Shown: piece after piece, positions 11,596-19,406 of the stretch
How positions within the stretch are numbered: the first letter of the stretch is position 1
How the letters are laid out: every line of letters begins with the position of its first letter
NCBI RefSeq assembly: GCF_001422365.1
Contig: NZ_LMMT01000001.1
Span: 1,193 to 65,192 of the forward strand
Length of the DNA stretch: 64,000 nt
Origin: Pseudorhodoferax sp. Leaf265
GTDB lineage: Bacteria > Pseudomonadota > Gammaproteobacteria > Burkholderiales > Burkholderiaceae_C
Direction: 5' to 3'
Program-made: the position numbers and the translations under genes
The notes under the pieces: model-generated
Told to the model about the DNA's origin: nothing
Database searches by the model: none
The model's input: only the letters and a program-made list of their open reading frames with translations

Positions 11596-11816
11596 GCAGG
11601 GGGCTCCAGGCAATCGGATGGTGGCAAAAGGGCTGGATTGTCGGCCGCCGCGCAGTCAAGGAACCGCTGCGTCCATCGAGACTAGAAGACTGACCGCCGA
11701 ACGATCAACAGATTGCAGCAGCCAACGGCGCTGAACAGCGATTCACGCAGGGCATCCTTAAGAGTGCGTTAATCCCGCCGCCCGAGCATCGGGCTTTCTC
11801 CAGAACGAAGGCCCCT

Positions 11817-12356
11817 ATGCAATGGACCAACACCCGGGAGCGCTACGGCAGCGTCTCCGTCGCGCTGCACTGGCTGGCACTGCTGCTGATTGCCGCGGCC
11901 TATGCCGGCATGGAACTCAAGGGTTTCCTGCCCCGCGGCAGCGCAGCGCGGGAGGCCATCAAGACGTGGCACTTCACGCTGGGCCTGTGCGTGCTGGCAC
12001 TGGGGATGGTGCGCGTGGGGCTGGCGCTCGCCAGCTGCACTCCGCGCATCAACCCGCCTCCACCGCCCTGGCAGAGCTGGCTCGCCACCGCCATGAAGCT
12101 GGCGCTGTACCTGTTCATGGTGGCCACGCCGCTGCTCGGCTGGCTGTTCCTCAGCGCCAAGGGCTCGGCGATCCCATTCTTCGGCGTGCCCCTGCCGGGA
12201 CTCATCGCCCCGGCACAGGCCAGCGCAGGCGCGATCAAGGACGCCCACGAGCTCTTGGCCAACCTGGGTTACCTCCTGATCGCGGCCCACGCGGCGGCGG
12301 CGCTGTTTCACCACCACGTGCTGCGCGACAACACGCTGAGGCGCATGCTGCCCTGA
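11817..12356 (+). CDS. Cytochrome b561-family protein
   Basis: A 179-residue inner-membrane di-haem cytochrome with four hydrophobic segments (about 15-31, 47-67, 88-110 and 145-165). Histidines suited to haem binding lie in ALHWLALLL, KTWHFTLG, DAHELLANLGY and AAHAAAALFHHH. The family passes electrons between the quinone pool and periplasmic or other acceptors. The gene is monocistronic, between gph and the anti-sigma gene. The 220-base gap upstream (11596-11816) shows no further gene. Confidence 0.92.
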   Translation: MQWTNTRERYGSVSVALHWLALLLIAAAYAGMELKGFLPRGSAAREAIKTWHFTLGLCVLALGMVRVGLALASCTPRINPPPPPWQSWLATAMKLALYLFMVATPLLGWLFLSAKGSAIPFFGVPLPGLIAPAQASAGAIKDAHELLANLGYLLIAAHAAAALFHHHVLRDNTLRRMLP

Positions 12357-12388
12357 CCGCCAACCGAGGCCAATGCCCGCAGCACGGC

Positions 12389-13204
12389 TCAGCCCGGCTT
12401 GAGCTGCCGGTAGACCTCCTGCGAGACCTTCATGAGTTCGGCCCGGTCGGCATCCGCCGAGATGGCGTAGCCGAAGTGGTTCTCGACCCAATAGAACACG
12501 TTGACCGCGCCGTCCTGGCCGAAGCGGAACGCGGCGTCGGCCTGGCCCACCTCGCGCGTGACGTACAGGGTCAGCCGCCTGCCGTCGGCTGCGCCATACA
12601 TGAACTGCGCCACCGGCGCCTTCTCGCCGGGCAGCAGGCGCCCGCCGATCAGCGCGTAGCCCAGCGGCGCCAGCGCCGGTGCCCGCACCTCGGCGCCCAT
12701 GCGCCGGGTCAACCAGGTCACCAGGGCCTGCTCCTGGTCGGCGCCCACTTCCACGGGACGGCGCTTGTCGGGGCTGTACACCGCGTGCGCGATGGCCGCG
12801 CGCTGCGCGAATCCGGTCAGCGCGGGGCCGCTGGCGGTGGCCGGCGCCGCACCGGCCTCCACCATGCCGCGCAGCGACCAGGCCGCGCCCGCGCTCACGG
12901 TGGCGATGAGCAGGCTGGCCGCCAGGCCGCGCCATGGCCAGGCCGCGCGCACCGGCCGCATGGCCAGGCCCGGCGGCACGGGCTCCTCGTGCACGGGGGC
13001 CAGCAGGTCGCGCAGCAGCGCGTTCTGCTGTTGCCAGTCGCGCACGCGGGCCGCTTGCTCGGGGTGCGCGGCCAGGAACTGCTCGACCTGCGCCAGCCGC
13101 CCGGGCGCCAGCTGGCGGTCGGCATAGGCATGCAGATCGGCTTCGGTGACGGGCGGGGCCGTGCCCGTGCCGATGGCTTGGAGTCGGGGGTCGTCCATGG
13201 TCAT
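12389..13204 (-). CDS. Membrane anti-sigma factor
   Basis: A 271-residue protein with an N-terminal cytoplasmic part (about 1-90) of the anti-sigma type (TEADLHAYADRQL, EQFLAAHPE), one transmembrane helix at about 93-111, and a periplasmic C-terminal domain. It presumably holds the ECF sigma factor encoded just upstream and releases it on an envelope signal. Its ATG overlaps the sigma gene stop (ATGA), the usual coupling of such pairs. No CXXC/HXXXC zinc motif is visible. Confidence 0.88.
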   Translation of the reverse strand: MTMDDPRLQAIGTGTAPPVTEADLHAYADRQLAPGRLAQVEQFLAAHPEQAARVRDWQQQNALLRDLLAPVHEEPVPPGLAMRPVRAAWPWRGLAASLLIATVSAGAAWSLRGMVEAGAAPATASGPALTGFAQRAAIAHAVYSPDKRRPVEVGADQEQALVTWLTRRMGAEVRAPALAPLGYALIGGRLLPGEKAPVAQFMYGAADGRRLTLYVTREVGQADAAFRFGQDGAVNVFYWVENHFGYAISADADRAELMKVSQEVYRQLKPG

Positions 13205-13731
13205 TTCACGCGCCGGAGCCGGTCGGCTGCAGCGCCGGTGCGCACGGGGCCCGGCCCGCGCAGTTCTTCCTGCAGCCGCGCGCGGGCCCGCGACAGCCGC
13301 GACATCACGGTGCCCAGCGGCACGCCGATCGCGCCGGCCACCTCCTGGTAGCTCAGCTCCTCGACGGCCACCAGCAGCAGCACCTCGCGCTGCTCGGGCG
13401 GCAGGCGCTGCAGCATGCGGTCGAGGTCGCGCAGTTCCAGCGCGTCGTTCTGCAGCGGGCGCTGCAGCTGCTCGGGCAGCGCGTCGCCGGCACTGTCTTC
13501 CGGCCGGCTGCGCTGGGCACGCAGCCGGTCGATGAACTGGTTGTGCATGATCCCGAACAGCCAGGCCCGGACCTCGCCGCGCCGCTGCCACATCGCCCAG
13601 CGCGACCAGGCGCGCTCCAGCGTGTCCTGCACCAGGTCGTCGGCGCGGTCGCGGTCGGACACCAGCGCGCGCGCGTAGCGGCGCAGGCTGGGAATGCAGG
13701 CCACGATCTCGGCTTCGTCCGGAGAGCGCAT
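13201..13731 (-). CDS. ECF-type RNA polymerase sigma factor
   Basis: A 176-residue sigma-70-family factor of the extracytoplasmic-function type. Region 2 covers about 15-80 (DLVQDTLERAW, AWLFGIMHNQFID), and region 4 about 108-160 (LPPEQREVLLL, ELSYQEVAGAIGVPLGTVMSRLSRAR). Regions 1 and 3 are absent, as expected. It lies between a secreted-repeat gene and its anti-sigma gene, all on the minus strand, and the putative target promoter at 14175-14200 would make the operon self-regulating. Confidence 0.93.
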   Translation of the reverse strand: MRSPDEAEIVACIPSLRRYARALVSDRDRADDLVQDTLERAWSRWAMWQRRGEVRAWLFGIMHNQFIDRLRAQRSRPEDSAGDALPEQLQRPLQNDALELRDLDRMLQRLPPEQREVLLLVAVEELSYQEVAGAIGVPLGTVMSRLSRARARLQEELRGPGPVRTGAAADRLRRVK

Positions 13732-13759
13732 GGAGGCCGAGTGTCGGCGGTCCGGCCGC

Positions 13760-14134
13760 TTACTTCACGATGTGCCAGATGTCCTTGAAGTTGTCGCCCG
13801 TCATATCGCCGGCCTTTTTGTCGGAGGCATAGGTGTAGACCGGCTTGCCCTTGTAGGCCCACTGCTTGGCGCCATCGTCGCGCGTGACCACGCCCAGGTC
13901 GCCGACGGGCTTGGCATCGGCGTCGGCCAGCGCCGGCGGCCACAGCGTGGCGCAGGGGCCGTTGCACACGCTCTTGCCGCTGCCCGCCTGGTCCTTGTCG
14001 AAGGTGTAGAGCGTCATGCCGCTGGCGTTGACGAGCATGCCGCCGGCCATCTTGGGGGCGGGCTCGGCCTGGGCCGGCAGCGTGAAGGCGGCGGCAAGCG
14101 CCAGGGCGAGCGTTGAAGCGAGGCGGGTGTGCAT
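13760..14134 (-). CDS. Secreted repeat protein (COG4315, lipoprotein_15 type)
   Basis: A 124-residue exported protein. The signal peptide spans about 1-24 (cleavage near AQA-EPAP). The mature part has two copies of the short repeat typical of this family: MLVNASGMTLYTFDKD with GPCATLWPP, and DGAKQWAYKGKPVYTYASDK. The family function is unknown; it often sits with an ECF sigma/anti-sigma pair, as here. The ATG at 14134 was chosen because the signal peptide starts there; the longer open frame is not signal-like. It is probably the first gene of the three-gene operon. Confidence 0.88.
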   Translation of the reverse strand: MHTRLASTLALALAAAFTLPAQAEPAPKMAGGMLVNASGMTLYTFDKDQAGSGKSVCNGPCATLWPPALADADAKPVGDLGVVTRDDGAKQWAYKGKPVYTYASDKKAGDMTGDNFKDIWHIVK

Positions 14135-14174
14135 GGTGGCGGTCTTTCGCAAGGGGTTGAGGAACACCGGCATG

Positions 14175-14200
14175 GACGGATGGCGGGGCGCGCTTATTCC
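14175..14200 (-). promoter_or_regulatory. Candidate ECF-sigma promoter
   Basis: On the minus strand GGAATAA is followed after 15 bases by CGTC, 40 bases before the secreted-repeat gene. A GGAA core at -35 and a CGTC-like -10 are typical of ECF-dependent promoters, and such factors commonly activate their own operon. The match is by eye only, and similar strings may occur elsewhere. Confidence 0.45.
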
Positions 14201-14307
14201 ACCGCCCATCAAAAAAAAACCCAGGCGCAGCACGGGCGGCGCACAAGCTGTGACAGTTCCGGGCGGCCCGGCCATGTAGACTGCGCGGTTTTTTCGAATC
14301 CGTCGGC

Positions 14308-15024
14308 ATGGTGCAAGCGTCACGGCACACAGGCACGCCCGACTCGGCACTGGTCCGTCTGCTGGCCCGCCTGGCCGGGTCGGACGCGCGCCCCTCCCCG
14401 CAGGGTTTTGCGGACCGCCTGGGGCTCTGGCTCCGGTGGACCGACGCCATGCCCTTGTTCACGGCCTTGAAGGACGCGCCGCAGCCATCGGCCGCCACCG
14501 GCGACCCGGCCAAGGCGGCCGCCACGCTGCAGGCCACGGCCGGCGCCGCGGCGCGCCTGCGCAGCGCGCTGGCCCGGGCCATCGCCGAGGAAACGGCGGC
14601 CGCCACGGTGGAGTTCCGCGCCCCGCCGGTGCCGCTGCCCGGCGAGGTCAAGGAGGCCACGCCCGGCTTTGCGCCCTACCGGCGCTGCGTGCTGGCGCGC
14701 CAGTCGGCCATGGCCGCGGGCATCGCGCCCTTGCGCGGACGCCTGCGCATGGCCCTGTCGGCGCGCTCGCCCGCGCTGGCACGGCTGGCCACGGTGGACA
14801 CGGTGCTGGAGCAGGTCATCGGCAACCAGGAGCACCGGCTGCTGGCCGGCATTCCCAAGCTGCTGGAAAAGCGCTTCCGCCAGCTGCGCGATGCCAGCGG
14901 CGAGGACGCCGTGGCGGACTGGCCCCTGGTGTTCCAGCAGGAGGTGCAGAGCGTGCTGCTGGCCGAACTGGATCTTCGATGGCAACCGATCGAAGGGCTC
15001 ATGAAGACCCTTCGTAACAACTGA
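14308..15024 (+). CDS. DUF3348 family protein
   Basis: A 238-residue protein without signal peptide or membrane segment, rich in Ala, Arg and Leu and mostly helical. The recognisable core runs from LVRLLARLAG near the start to a C-terminal segment with LLEKRFRQLRD and FQQEVQSVLLAELDLRWQPIEGL. I recognise it as DUF3348, a Betaproteobacteria family that regularly precedes DUF802 genes. No catalytic motif is visible. As the first gene of the cassette it may be a cytoplasmic partner of the membrane motor encoded next, which is inference. Divergent from the ECF operon. Confidence 0.85.
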   Translation: MVQASRHTGTPDSALVRLLARLAGSDARPSPQGFADRLGLWLRWTDAMPLFTALKDAPQPSAATGDPAKAAATLQATAGAAARLRSALARAIAEETAAATVEFRAPPVPLPGEVKEATPGFAPYRRCVLARQSAMAAGIAPLRGRLRMALSARSPALARLATVDTVLEQVIGNQEHRLLAGIPKLLEKRFRQLRDASGEDAVADWPLVFQQEVQSVLLAELDLRWQPIEGLMKTLRNN

Positions 15025-15039
15025 ATGACACACCCCCAG

Positions 15040-15170
15040 TCTGCGCACTACGCGCTCTGCCAACCCCCATGGGGCGCCGCCAGCGGCCGGGCAGAGCCCG
15101 GGCCGAAGCGTCTGCTGGCATGGCCTGCTCCGCGGCCTTCGGAACAGTGGCTTGTCTGCCGCTTTCCTGC
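15040..15170. repeat. Intergenic GC-rich repeat-like element
   Basis: The gap between the DUF3348 and DUF802 genes contains palindrome-prone sequence (for example CTGCGCACTACGCGC, CCCATGGGG and GAGCCCGGGCC) of the kind scattered between genes in Comamonadaceae. It encodes nothing convincing. Only one copy of this exact type is clear in the window, so the repeat assignment rests on general knowledge. Confidence 0.35.
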
Positions 15171-15221
15171 CCTGCATGTGGGGCGCCAACGCAACGGACA
15201 ACCAAGATGCAAGCGAGCCCC

Positions 15222-18026
15222 ATGAACCGAGTTCTCCACCACGCCGTCCTGCTCGCGGGCCTGGCCTGCATCGCCTGGGTCGGTGCCGGCTACGCCGGCA
15301 GCAGCCACCTGCTGGCGTTGGCCGTCACCGCGCTGATCGGCGCGTTCTTCGTCTTCGGCGCGCTGGAGCTGTGGCGTTTCCGCCGGGCCACCGACCAGTT
15401 GGCCGGCGTGCTGGCCGACAGCAGCGCACCGCCCGCGGCGCTGGGGCCCTGGCTGGAGCGCCTGCCCGCCACGCTGCGCCACCCCGTGCGCCTGCGCATC
15501 GAAGGCCAGCGCGTCGCCCTGCCCGGCCCGGTGCTCACCCCCTACCTGGCCGGCTTCCTGGTGCTGCTGGGCATGCTGGGCACCTTCCTGGGCATGGTGG
15601 TCACGCTGCGCGGCACCGGCCTGGCACTGCAGGGCGCGACCGACCTGGCCAGCGTGCGCGCCGCGCTGGCCGCACCGGTCAGCGGCCTGGGCGTGGCCTT
15701 CGGCACCTCGCTGGCCGGCGTGGCGGCTTCGGCCACGCTGGGCCTGGCGGCGGCACTGGCGCGGCGCGAGCGCCTCGTGGCCGGCCAGCAACTCGACCAG
15801 CTCACCGGCACCACGCTGCGCAGCTTCTCCGAGGCCCAACGCCGCGACGACTCCTTCCAGCTGCTGCGCCAGCAGGCCGAGGCCATGCCTGCGCTGGTCG
15901 AGAAGCTCAACACGCTGGTGCAAGGCATGGAGCGCCAGAGTCAGCAGCTGCACGAACGCCTGCTGGCCGACCAGCAAAACTTCCACAGCCGCACCGAGGC
16001 CGCCTACACGGGCCTGGCCGGTGCGGTGGACCGCTCGCTCAAGGACAGCCTCGCGGAAAGCGCACGCCTGGCCGGCGCCGCGATCCAGCCCGCCGTGGAG
16101 GCCACCATGGCCGGCGTGGCGCGCGAGGCCGCGGCCCTGCACGCGGGCGCGGCCCAGGGTGTGCAGCAGCAGCTCGACCAGCTGGCGCAGCGCTTCGCCA
16201 CGAGCGCCGAGGGCGTGTCCCGCGCCTGGACCGAGGCCCTGGCCGAGCAACGCGCCACCCAGGCCCAGCTCGGCAGCGGCCTGCAGACCAGCCTGGAGGG
16301 CTTCACGCAGAGCTTCGCGCAGCGCTCGGCCACGCTCGTGGAGCAGGTGTCGGAGCAGCTCGCGCGCAGCACGGGCGCGCTGGAGCAGCGCTGGCACGAC
16401 AGCCTGGCCCGGCATGCCCAGGCCAACGACGCCCTGGCCAGCGGCACCCACGCGGCCCTGGCCGGCACCGCGGCGCAATTCGCGCAGCACACGGCCACGC
16501 TGCTGCAGACCGTCGAGCAGGCCCATGCCCAGCTGCAAGAACAAGTGGACCAGCGCGATGCAACGCGCCTGGCGGCCTGGTCCGAGGCCCTGGCCCGCCA
16601 CGAGCAGGCCACCCAGACCCTGGCGGGCGACACGCAGCAGGCCCTGGCGGGCACCGCGGCGCAGTTCGCGCAGCACACGGCCGCACTGCTGCAGACCGTC
16701 GAGCAGGCCCACGCCCAGCTGCAGCAGCAGGTGGACGCGCGCGACGCGCAGCGCATGGCGGCGTGGACCGCCGCACTGGCGCAGCACGAGCGCGCCACCC
16801 AGGCCCTGGCCAGCGACACGCAACAAGCCCTGGCCAGCACGGCCGCCGGCTTCGGCACCCATGCCGCCGCGCTGCAGCAGGGCGTGGCCCAGGCCCATGC
16901 CGATCTGCAAGCGCAAGCCGCCGCCCGCAACGCCGAACAGGCCGCGGCCTGGAGCGAGGCACTGGCCCGGCACGAGGCTGCGCAACAAACCCTGGCCAGC
17001 CACACACGCGCCGCGCTGGAAGGCGCCACCAGCGGCTTCGTCGCGCAGGTGGCCACGCTGCAGCAGCAGGTGGCCGAACGCGACAGCGAACGCCTGGCCG
17101 CCTGGGCCGCCGCACTGGCCCGGCACGAGCACAGCACCCAGGCCCATGGCCAGGAGACGCGCCAGGCCCTGGCCAGCGTGGCCGACGGTTTCTCGCACCA
17201 TGCGGCCGTGCTGCAGGCCACCGTGGCCCAGGCCCATGCCGATCTGCAGGCCCAGGCCGGCGCGCGCGACGCCGAGCGCCTGGCCGGCTGGAACACCACG
17301 CTGACCACCATGACCGGCCAGTTGGCCGCCCAGTGGCGCGAAGCCAGCGAACACGCGCTGGCGCAGCAGCAGCGCATCTGCACCGCGCTGGCCGAGACCG
17401 CCCAGGCCATGGGCGAGCGCGCCGAGGCCCAGGCCAGCGCCACCGTGGCTGAGATCGGCCGCCTGGTCGATGCGGCGGCGCAGGCGCCGCGTGCGGCCGC
17501 CGAGGTCATCGCCGAGCTGCGCGACAAGCTGACCGACAGCATGGCCCGCGACAACGCCATGCTGGACGAACGCGCACGCGTGCTGGACACGCTGCGCACC
17601 TTGCTGGACGCCGTGAACCACGCCTCCAGCGAACAGCGCGCCGCCATCGACGCACTGGTCTCGGGCTCGGCCGAACTGCTGGAACGCGCGGGCGAGCGCT
17701 TTGCCACGCAGGTCGAGGACCAGGGCAGCCGCCTGGCCGAGTCCGCCGCCCAGCTGGGCGCGGGCGCGGCCGAGGTCGCCAGCCTCGGAGAAGCCTTCGG
17801 CGCCGCCGTGCAGCTGTTCAGCGAATCCAACACCCAGCTCGGCGCGCATCTGCAGCAGGTCGACGAGACGCTGGCCAAGTCCATCGCGCGCAGCGACGAA
17901 CAGCTGGCCTACTACGTGGCCCAGGCGCGCGAGGTCATCGACCTCTCGCTGCTGTCGCAGAAGCAGATCGTGGAAGACCTGCAGCGCCTGGCCAACGAGC
18001 GCAGCGCGCAGGCGGCTGAAGCATGA
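15222..18026 (+). CDS. DUF802 protein: MotA/TolQ/ZorA-like channel with long coiled tail
   Basis: A 934-residue protein. Residues 1-185 hold four membrane segments (about 8-26, 30-50, 105-129, 152-180). The third contains GMLGTFLGMVVTLRG and the fourth GLGVAFGTSLAGVAASATLGL, which resemble the inner-channel helices of MotA, TolQ, ExbB and ZorA. Residues 190-934 form a long charged, Ala/Gln-rich helical tail with repeats at about 413-696 and almost no Pro or Cys. This layout, with an OmpA/MotB-like gene following, matches ZorA of the Zorya system more than MotA. I chose ATG 15222, preceded by GCGAG; ATG 15207 is possible. The family is DUF802, of unknown function. Confidence 0.85.
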   Translation: MNRVLHHAVLLAGLACIAWVGAGYAGSSHLLALAVTALIGAFFVFGALELWRFRRATDQLAGVLADSSAPPAALGPWLERLPATLRHPVRLRIEGQRVALPGPVLTPYLAGFLVLLGMLGTFLGMVVTLRGTGLALQGATDLASVRAALAAPVSGLGVAFGTSLAGVAASATLGLAAALARRERLVAGQQLDQLTGTTLRSFSEAQRRDDSFQLLRQQAEAMPALVEKLNTLVQGMERQSQQLHERLLADQQNFHSRTEAAYTGLAGAVDRSLKDSLAESARLAGAAIQPAVEATMAGVAREAAALHAGAAQGVQQQLDQLAQRFATSAEGVSRAWTEALAEQRATQAQLGSGLQTSLEGFTQSFAQRSATLVEQVSEQLARSTGALEQRWHDSLARHAQANDALASGTHAALAGTAAQFAQHTATLLQTVEQAHAQLQEQVDQRDATRLAAWSEALARHEQATQTLAGDTQQALAGTAAQFAQHTAALLQTVEQAHAQLQQQVDARDAQRMAAWTAALAQHERATQALASDTQQALASTAAGFGTHAAALQQGVAQAHADLQAQAAARNAEQAAAWSEALARHEAAQQTLASHTRAALEGATSGFVAQVATLQQQVAERDSERLAAWAAALARHEHSTQAHGQETRQALASVADGFSHHAAVLQATVAQAHADLQAQAGARDAERLAGWNTTLTTMTGQLAAQWREASEHALAQQQRICTALAETAQAMGERAEAQASATVAEIGRLVDAAAQAPRAAAEVIAELRDKLTDSMARDNAMLDERARVLDTLRTLLDAVNHASSEQRAAIDALVSGSAELLERAGERFATQVEDQGSRLAESAAQLGAGAAEVASLGEAFGAAVQLFSESNTQLGAHLQQVDETLAKSIARSDEQLAYYVAQAREVIDLSLLSQKQIVEDLQRLANERSAQAAEA
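16458..17310 (+). repeat. 186-bp tandem coding repeats in the DUF802 tail
   Basis: Five in-frame units start at 16458, 16644, 16830, 17016 and 17169. Units 1-3 are 62 codons, unit 4 has lost 11 codons, and unit 5 is cut short. Each unit has an L-A-G/S-T-A-A-x-F head, a V-x-Q-A-H-A-x-L-Q segment, and an A-A-W-x-x-A-L-A-x-H-E tail. Units 1 and 2 are nearly identical in protein, so duplication is recent or kept homogeneous. An 11-residue deletion keeps a hendecad helix in register. Confidence 0.9.
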
Positions 18027-18035
18027 GCGCCGCGC

Positions 18036-18098
18036 CGGGCCGCCCCAAGCAAGCTCGCTCCCCCTCGGGGGGACAGGCCGCAGGCCGAAGGGAGCGCC
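18036..18098. repeat. Comamonadaceae-type intergenic repeat
   Basis: The 73-base gap between the DUF802 and OmpA genes contains GCCGCCCCAAGCAAGCTCGC followed by CTCCCCCTCGGGGGGACAG, a palindromic element I recognise as common between genes of Acidovorax and its relatives. It could fold as a stable hairpin and modulate the ratio of the two stator subunits. It supplies GAAGGGAG before the OmpA-gene ATG. Confidence 0.45.
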
Positions 18099-18099
18099 A

Positions 18100-18756
18100 A
18101 TGACCGCGGAGGACTTCGACGAAGGCCTGGGCCACGACGCCGCCGCGCCGGTCTGGACCGCCTTCGCCGACCTCATGGCCGGCCTGCTCGGCGCCTTCGT
18201 GCTGATCCTGGTCGGCGTGATCGGCATGCAGCTGGAGCTGGACACCCGGCTGCAGGCCGAGATCGCCCAGCGCCAGGCCCAGGCGAAGAAGCTGCAGACA
18301 CTGGAGCAGGCGCTGTCGGGCCCACTCGCGGCCGGCCGCGTGACGCTGTCCGACGGCCGCATCGGCATCAGCGGCAGCGTGCTGTTCGCGTTCAACTCCA
18401 ACGAGCTCCAGCCTGAGGGCCGCCAGTTGCTGCAGAGCCTGGCCGGCCCGCTGGCCAGTTACCTCAAGGAACGCGACGAGATCCTGATGGTCAGCGGCTT
18501 CACCGACGACCGCCAGGTGCGCGCGAGCAACCGCCAGTTCGCCGACAACTGGGAGCTCTCGGCGCAGCGCGCGCTGACCGTCACGCGCACGCTGGTCGAG
18601 GAAGGCATCCCCGCATCGGCCGTGTTCGCCGCGGCCTTCGGCTCCGAACAAGCCGTGGCCTCCAATGCCGATGCCGAGGGCCGCGCGCGCAACCGCCGCG
18701 TGGAGATCGCGCCCACGCCCCGGCCGGCCCGCACCGGCAGCAAGCCGCGTGACTGA
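18100..18756 (+). CDS. OmpA/MotB-like stator protein (ZorB-like)
   Basis: A 218-residue single-span inner-membrane protein. The N-terminus carries WTAFADLMAGLLGAFVLILV (19-38), which lines up with the MotB/ZorB helix; Asp24 is in the place of the proton-carrying aspartate. After a short coiled segment, residues about 95-210 form an OmpA-like peptidoglycan-binding domain (LFAFNSNEL, GFTDDRQV, ELSAQRALTV, GRARNRRVEI). It therefore can pair with the DUF802 channel as a proton-driven motor anchored to the cell wall. A GGGAG ribosome-binding site precedes the ATG. Its stop codon overlaps the next start. Confidence 0.9.
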   Translation: MTAEDFDEGLGHDAAAPVWTAFADLMAGLLGAFVLILVGVIGMQLELDTRLQAEIAQRQAQAKKLQTLEQALSGPLAAGRVTLSDGRIGISGSVLFAFNSNELQPEGRQLLQSLAGPLASYLKERDEILMVSGFTDDRQVRASNRQFADNWELSAQRALTVTRTLVEEGIPASAVFAAAFGSEQAVASNADAEGRARNRRVEIAPTPRPARTGSKPRD

Positions 18757-19321
18757 GCAGATCGCCGGCGCCGCCGCCGACCCGCTGCACGCGCACTTCG
18801 TCGCGGCGCTGGCGCGGCGCACGGCCACGCGCACGGGCGCCGAGCGCGCGCTGCTGGAGGCCCGCCTGGCCGCGTTGCAGGCCGAGCCCCGGCCCGCTGC
18901 ACCCTTGCCCGCACCCCGCCCCGCTGCGCCCGGGCCCCTGGCCAGCCTGGTGCAGGTGCTGCGCCCGCCCGCCACGCCCAAGGGTCCACGCGCGGGCCAG
19001 ACGGGCGAGCCGGAGCTACTGCAGTTCTTCCGCAGCACCTGGGCCCGGCTGCATGCCGAACAGCGCCTGAACCACGCACTGGCCGATGCACCCGAGAACC
19101 CCGGCCCGCTGAACTCCGAGCACCTGGTGCACCAGGCCCTGCAGCTCATGCGCGGCTGCGCGCCGGACTACCTGCGGCACTTCATGGCCCAGGTGGACGC
19201 GCTGGCCTGGCTGGAGGATGCCCAGGCCGAAGCCACGGCCGCCGGCAAACCGGCGCCCAAGGCCGGCAAGGCACCTGCGAAGAAGACGGCCAGGAAGGCC
19301 ACGCGCAGCAAGCGCACCTAG
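18749..19321 (+). CDS. DUF2894 family protein
   Basis: A 190-residue soluble protein starting at a GTG that overlaps the end of the OmpA gene by 8 bases, so it is translationally coupled. The middle holds the conserved [19 protein letters not shown] and [15 protein letters not shown]. The last 27 residues are a Lys/Ala/Pro tail ([16 protein letters not shown]) like histone H1, suggesting contact with nucleic acid or an acidic surface. I recognise the family as DUF2894, found next to DUF802 and OmpA genes. No enzyme motif is visible. It could be a cytoplasmic effector or tail-binding partner of the motor, which is inference. Confidence 0.8.
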   Translation: MTEQIAGAAADPLHAHFVAALARRTATRTGAERALLEARLAALQAEPRPAAPLPAPRPAAPGPLASLVQVLRPPATPKGPRAGQTGEPELLQFFRSTWARLHAEQRLNHALADAPENPGPLNSEHLVHQALQLMRGCAPDYLRHFMAQVDALAWLEDAQAEATAAGKPAPKAGKAPAKKTARKATRSKRT

Positions 19322-19406
19322 GGTCATTGCACATGGCGTGCGGCGCACAGGGCCGCCAGAATCCTCCGCGGACTCTTCCCTCAGCACCTGTCAGAGCAGA
19401 ACACAC

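Noticed and set aside
16200-17400. A methyl-accepting chemotaxis signalling domain in the DUF802 tail
   Set aside because: The tail is coiled and Ala/Gln-rich like such domains, but the highly conserved hairpin-tip sequence of chemoreceptors is missing.
15048-18401. A 1117-codon open frame on the minus strand opposite the DUF802 and OmpA genes
   Set aside because: High-GC codon bias in the real genes removes stops from the opposite frame. The antisense product is low-complexity (Gly/Gln/Ala-rich) and matches no family.
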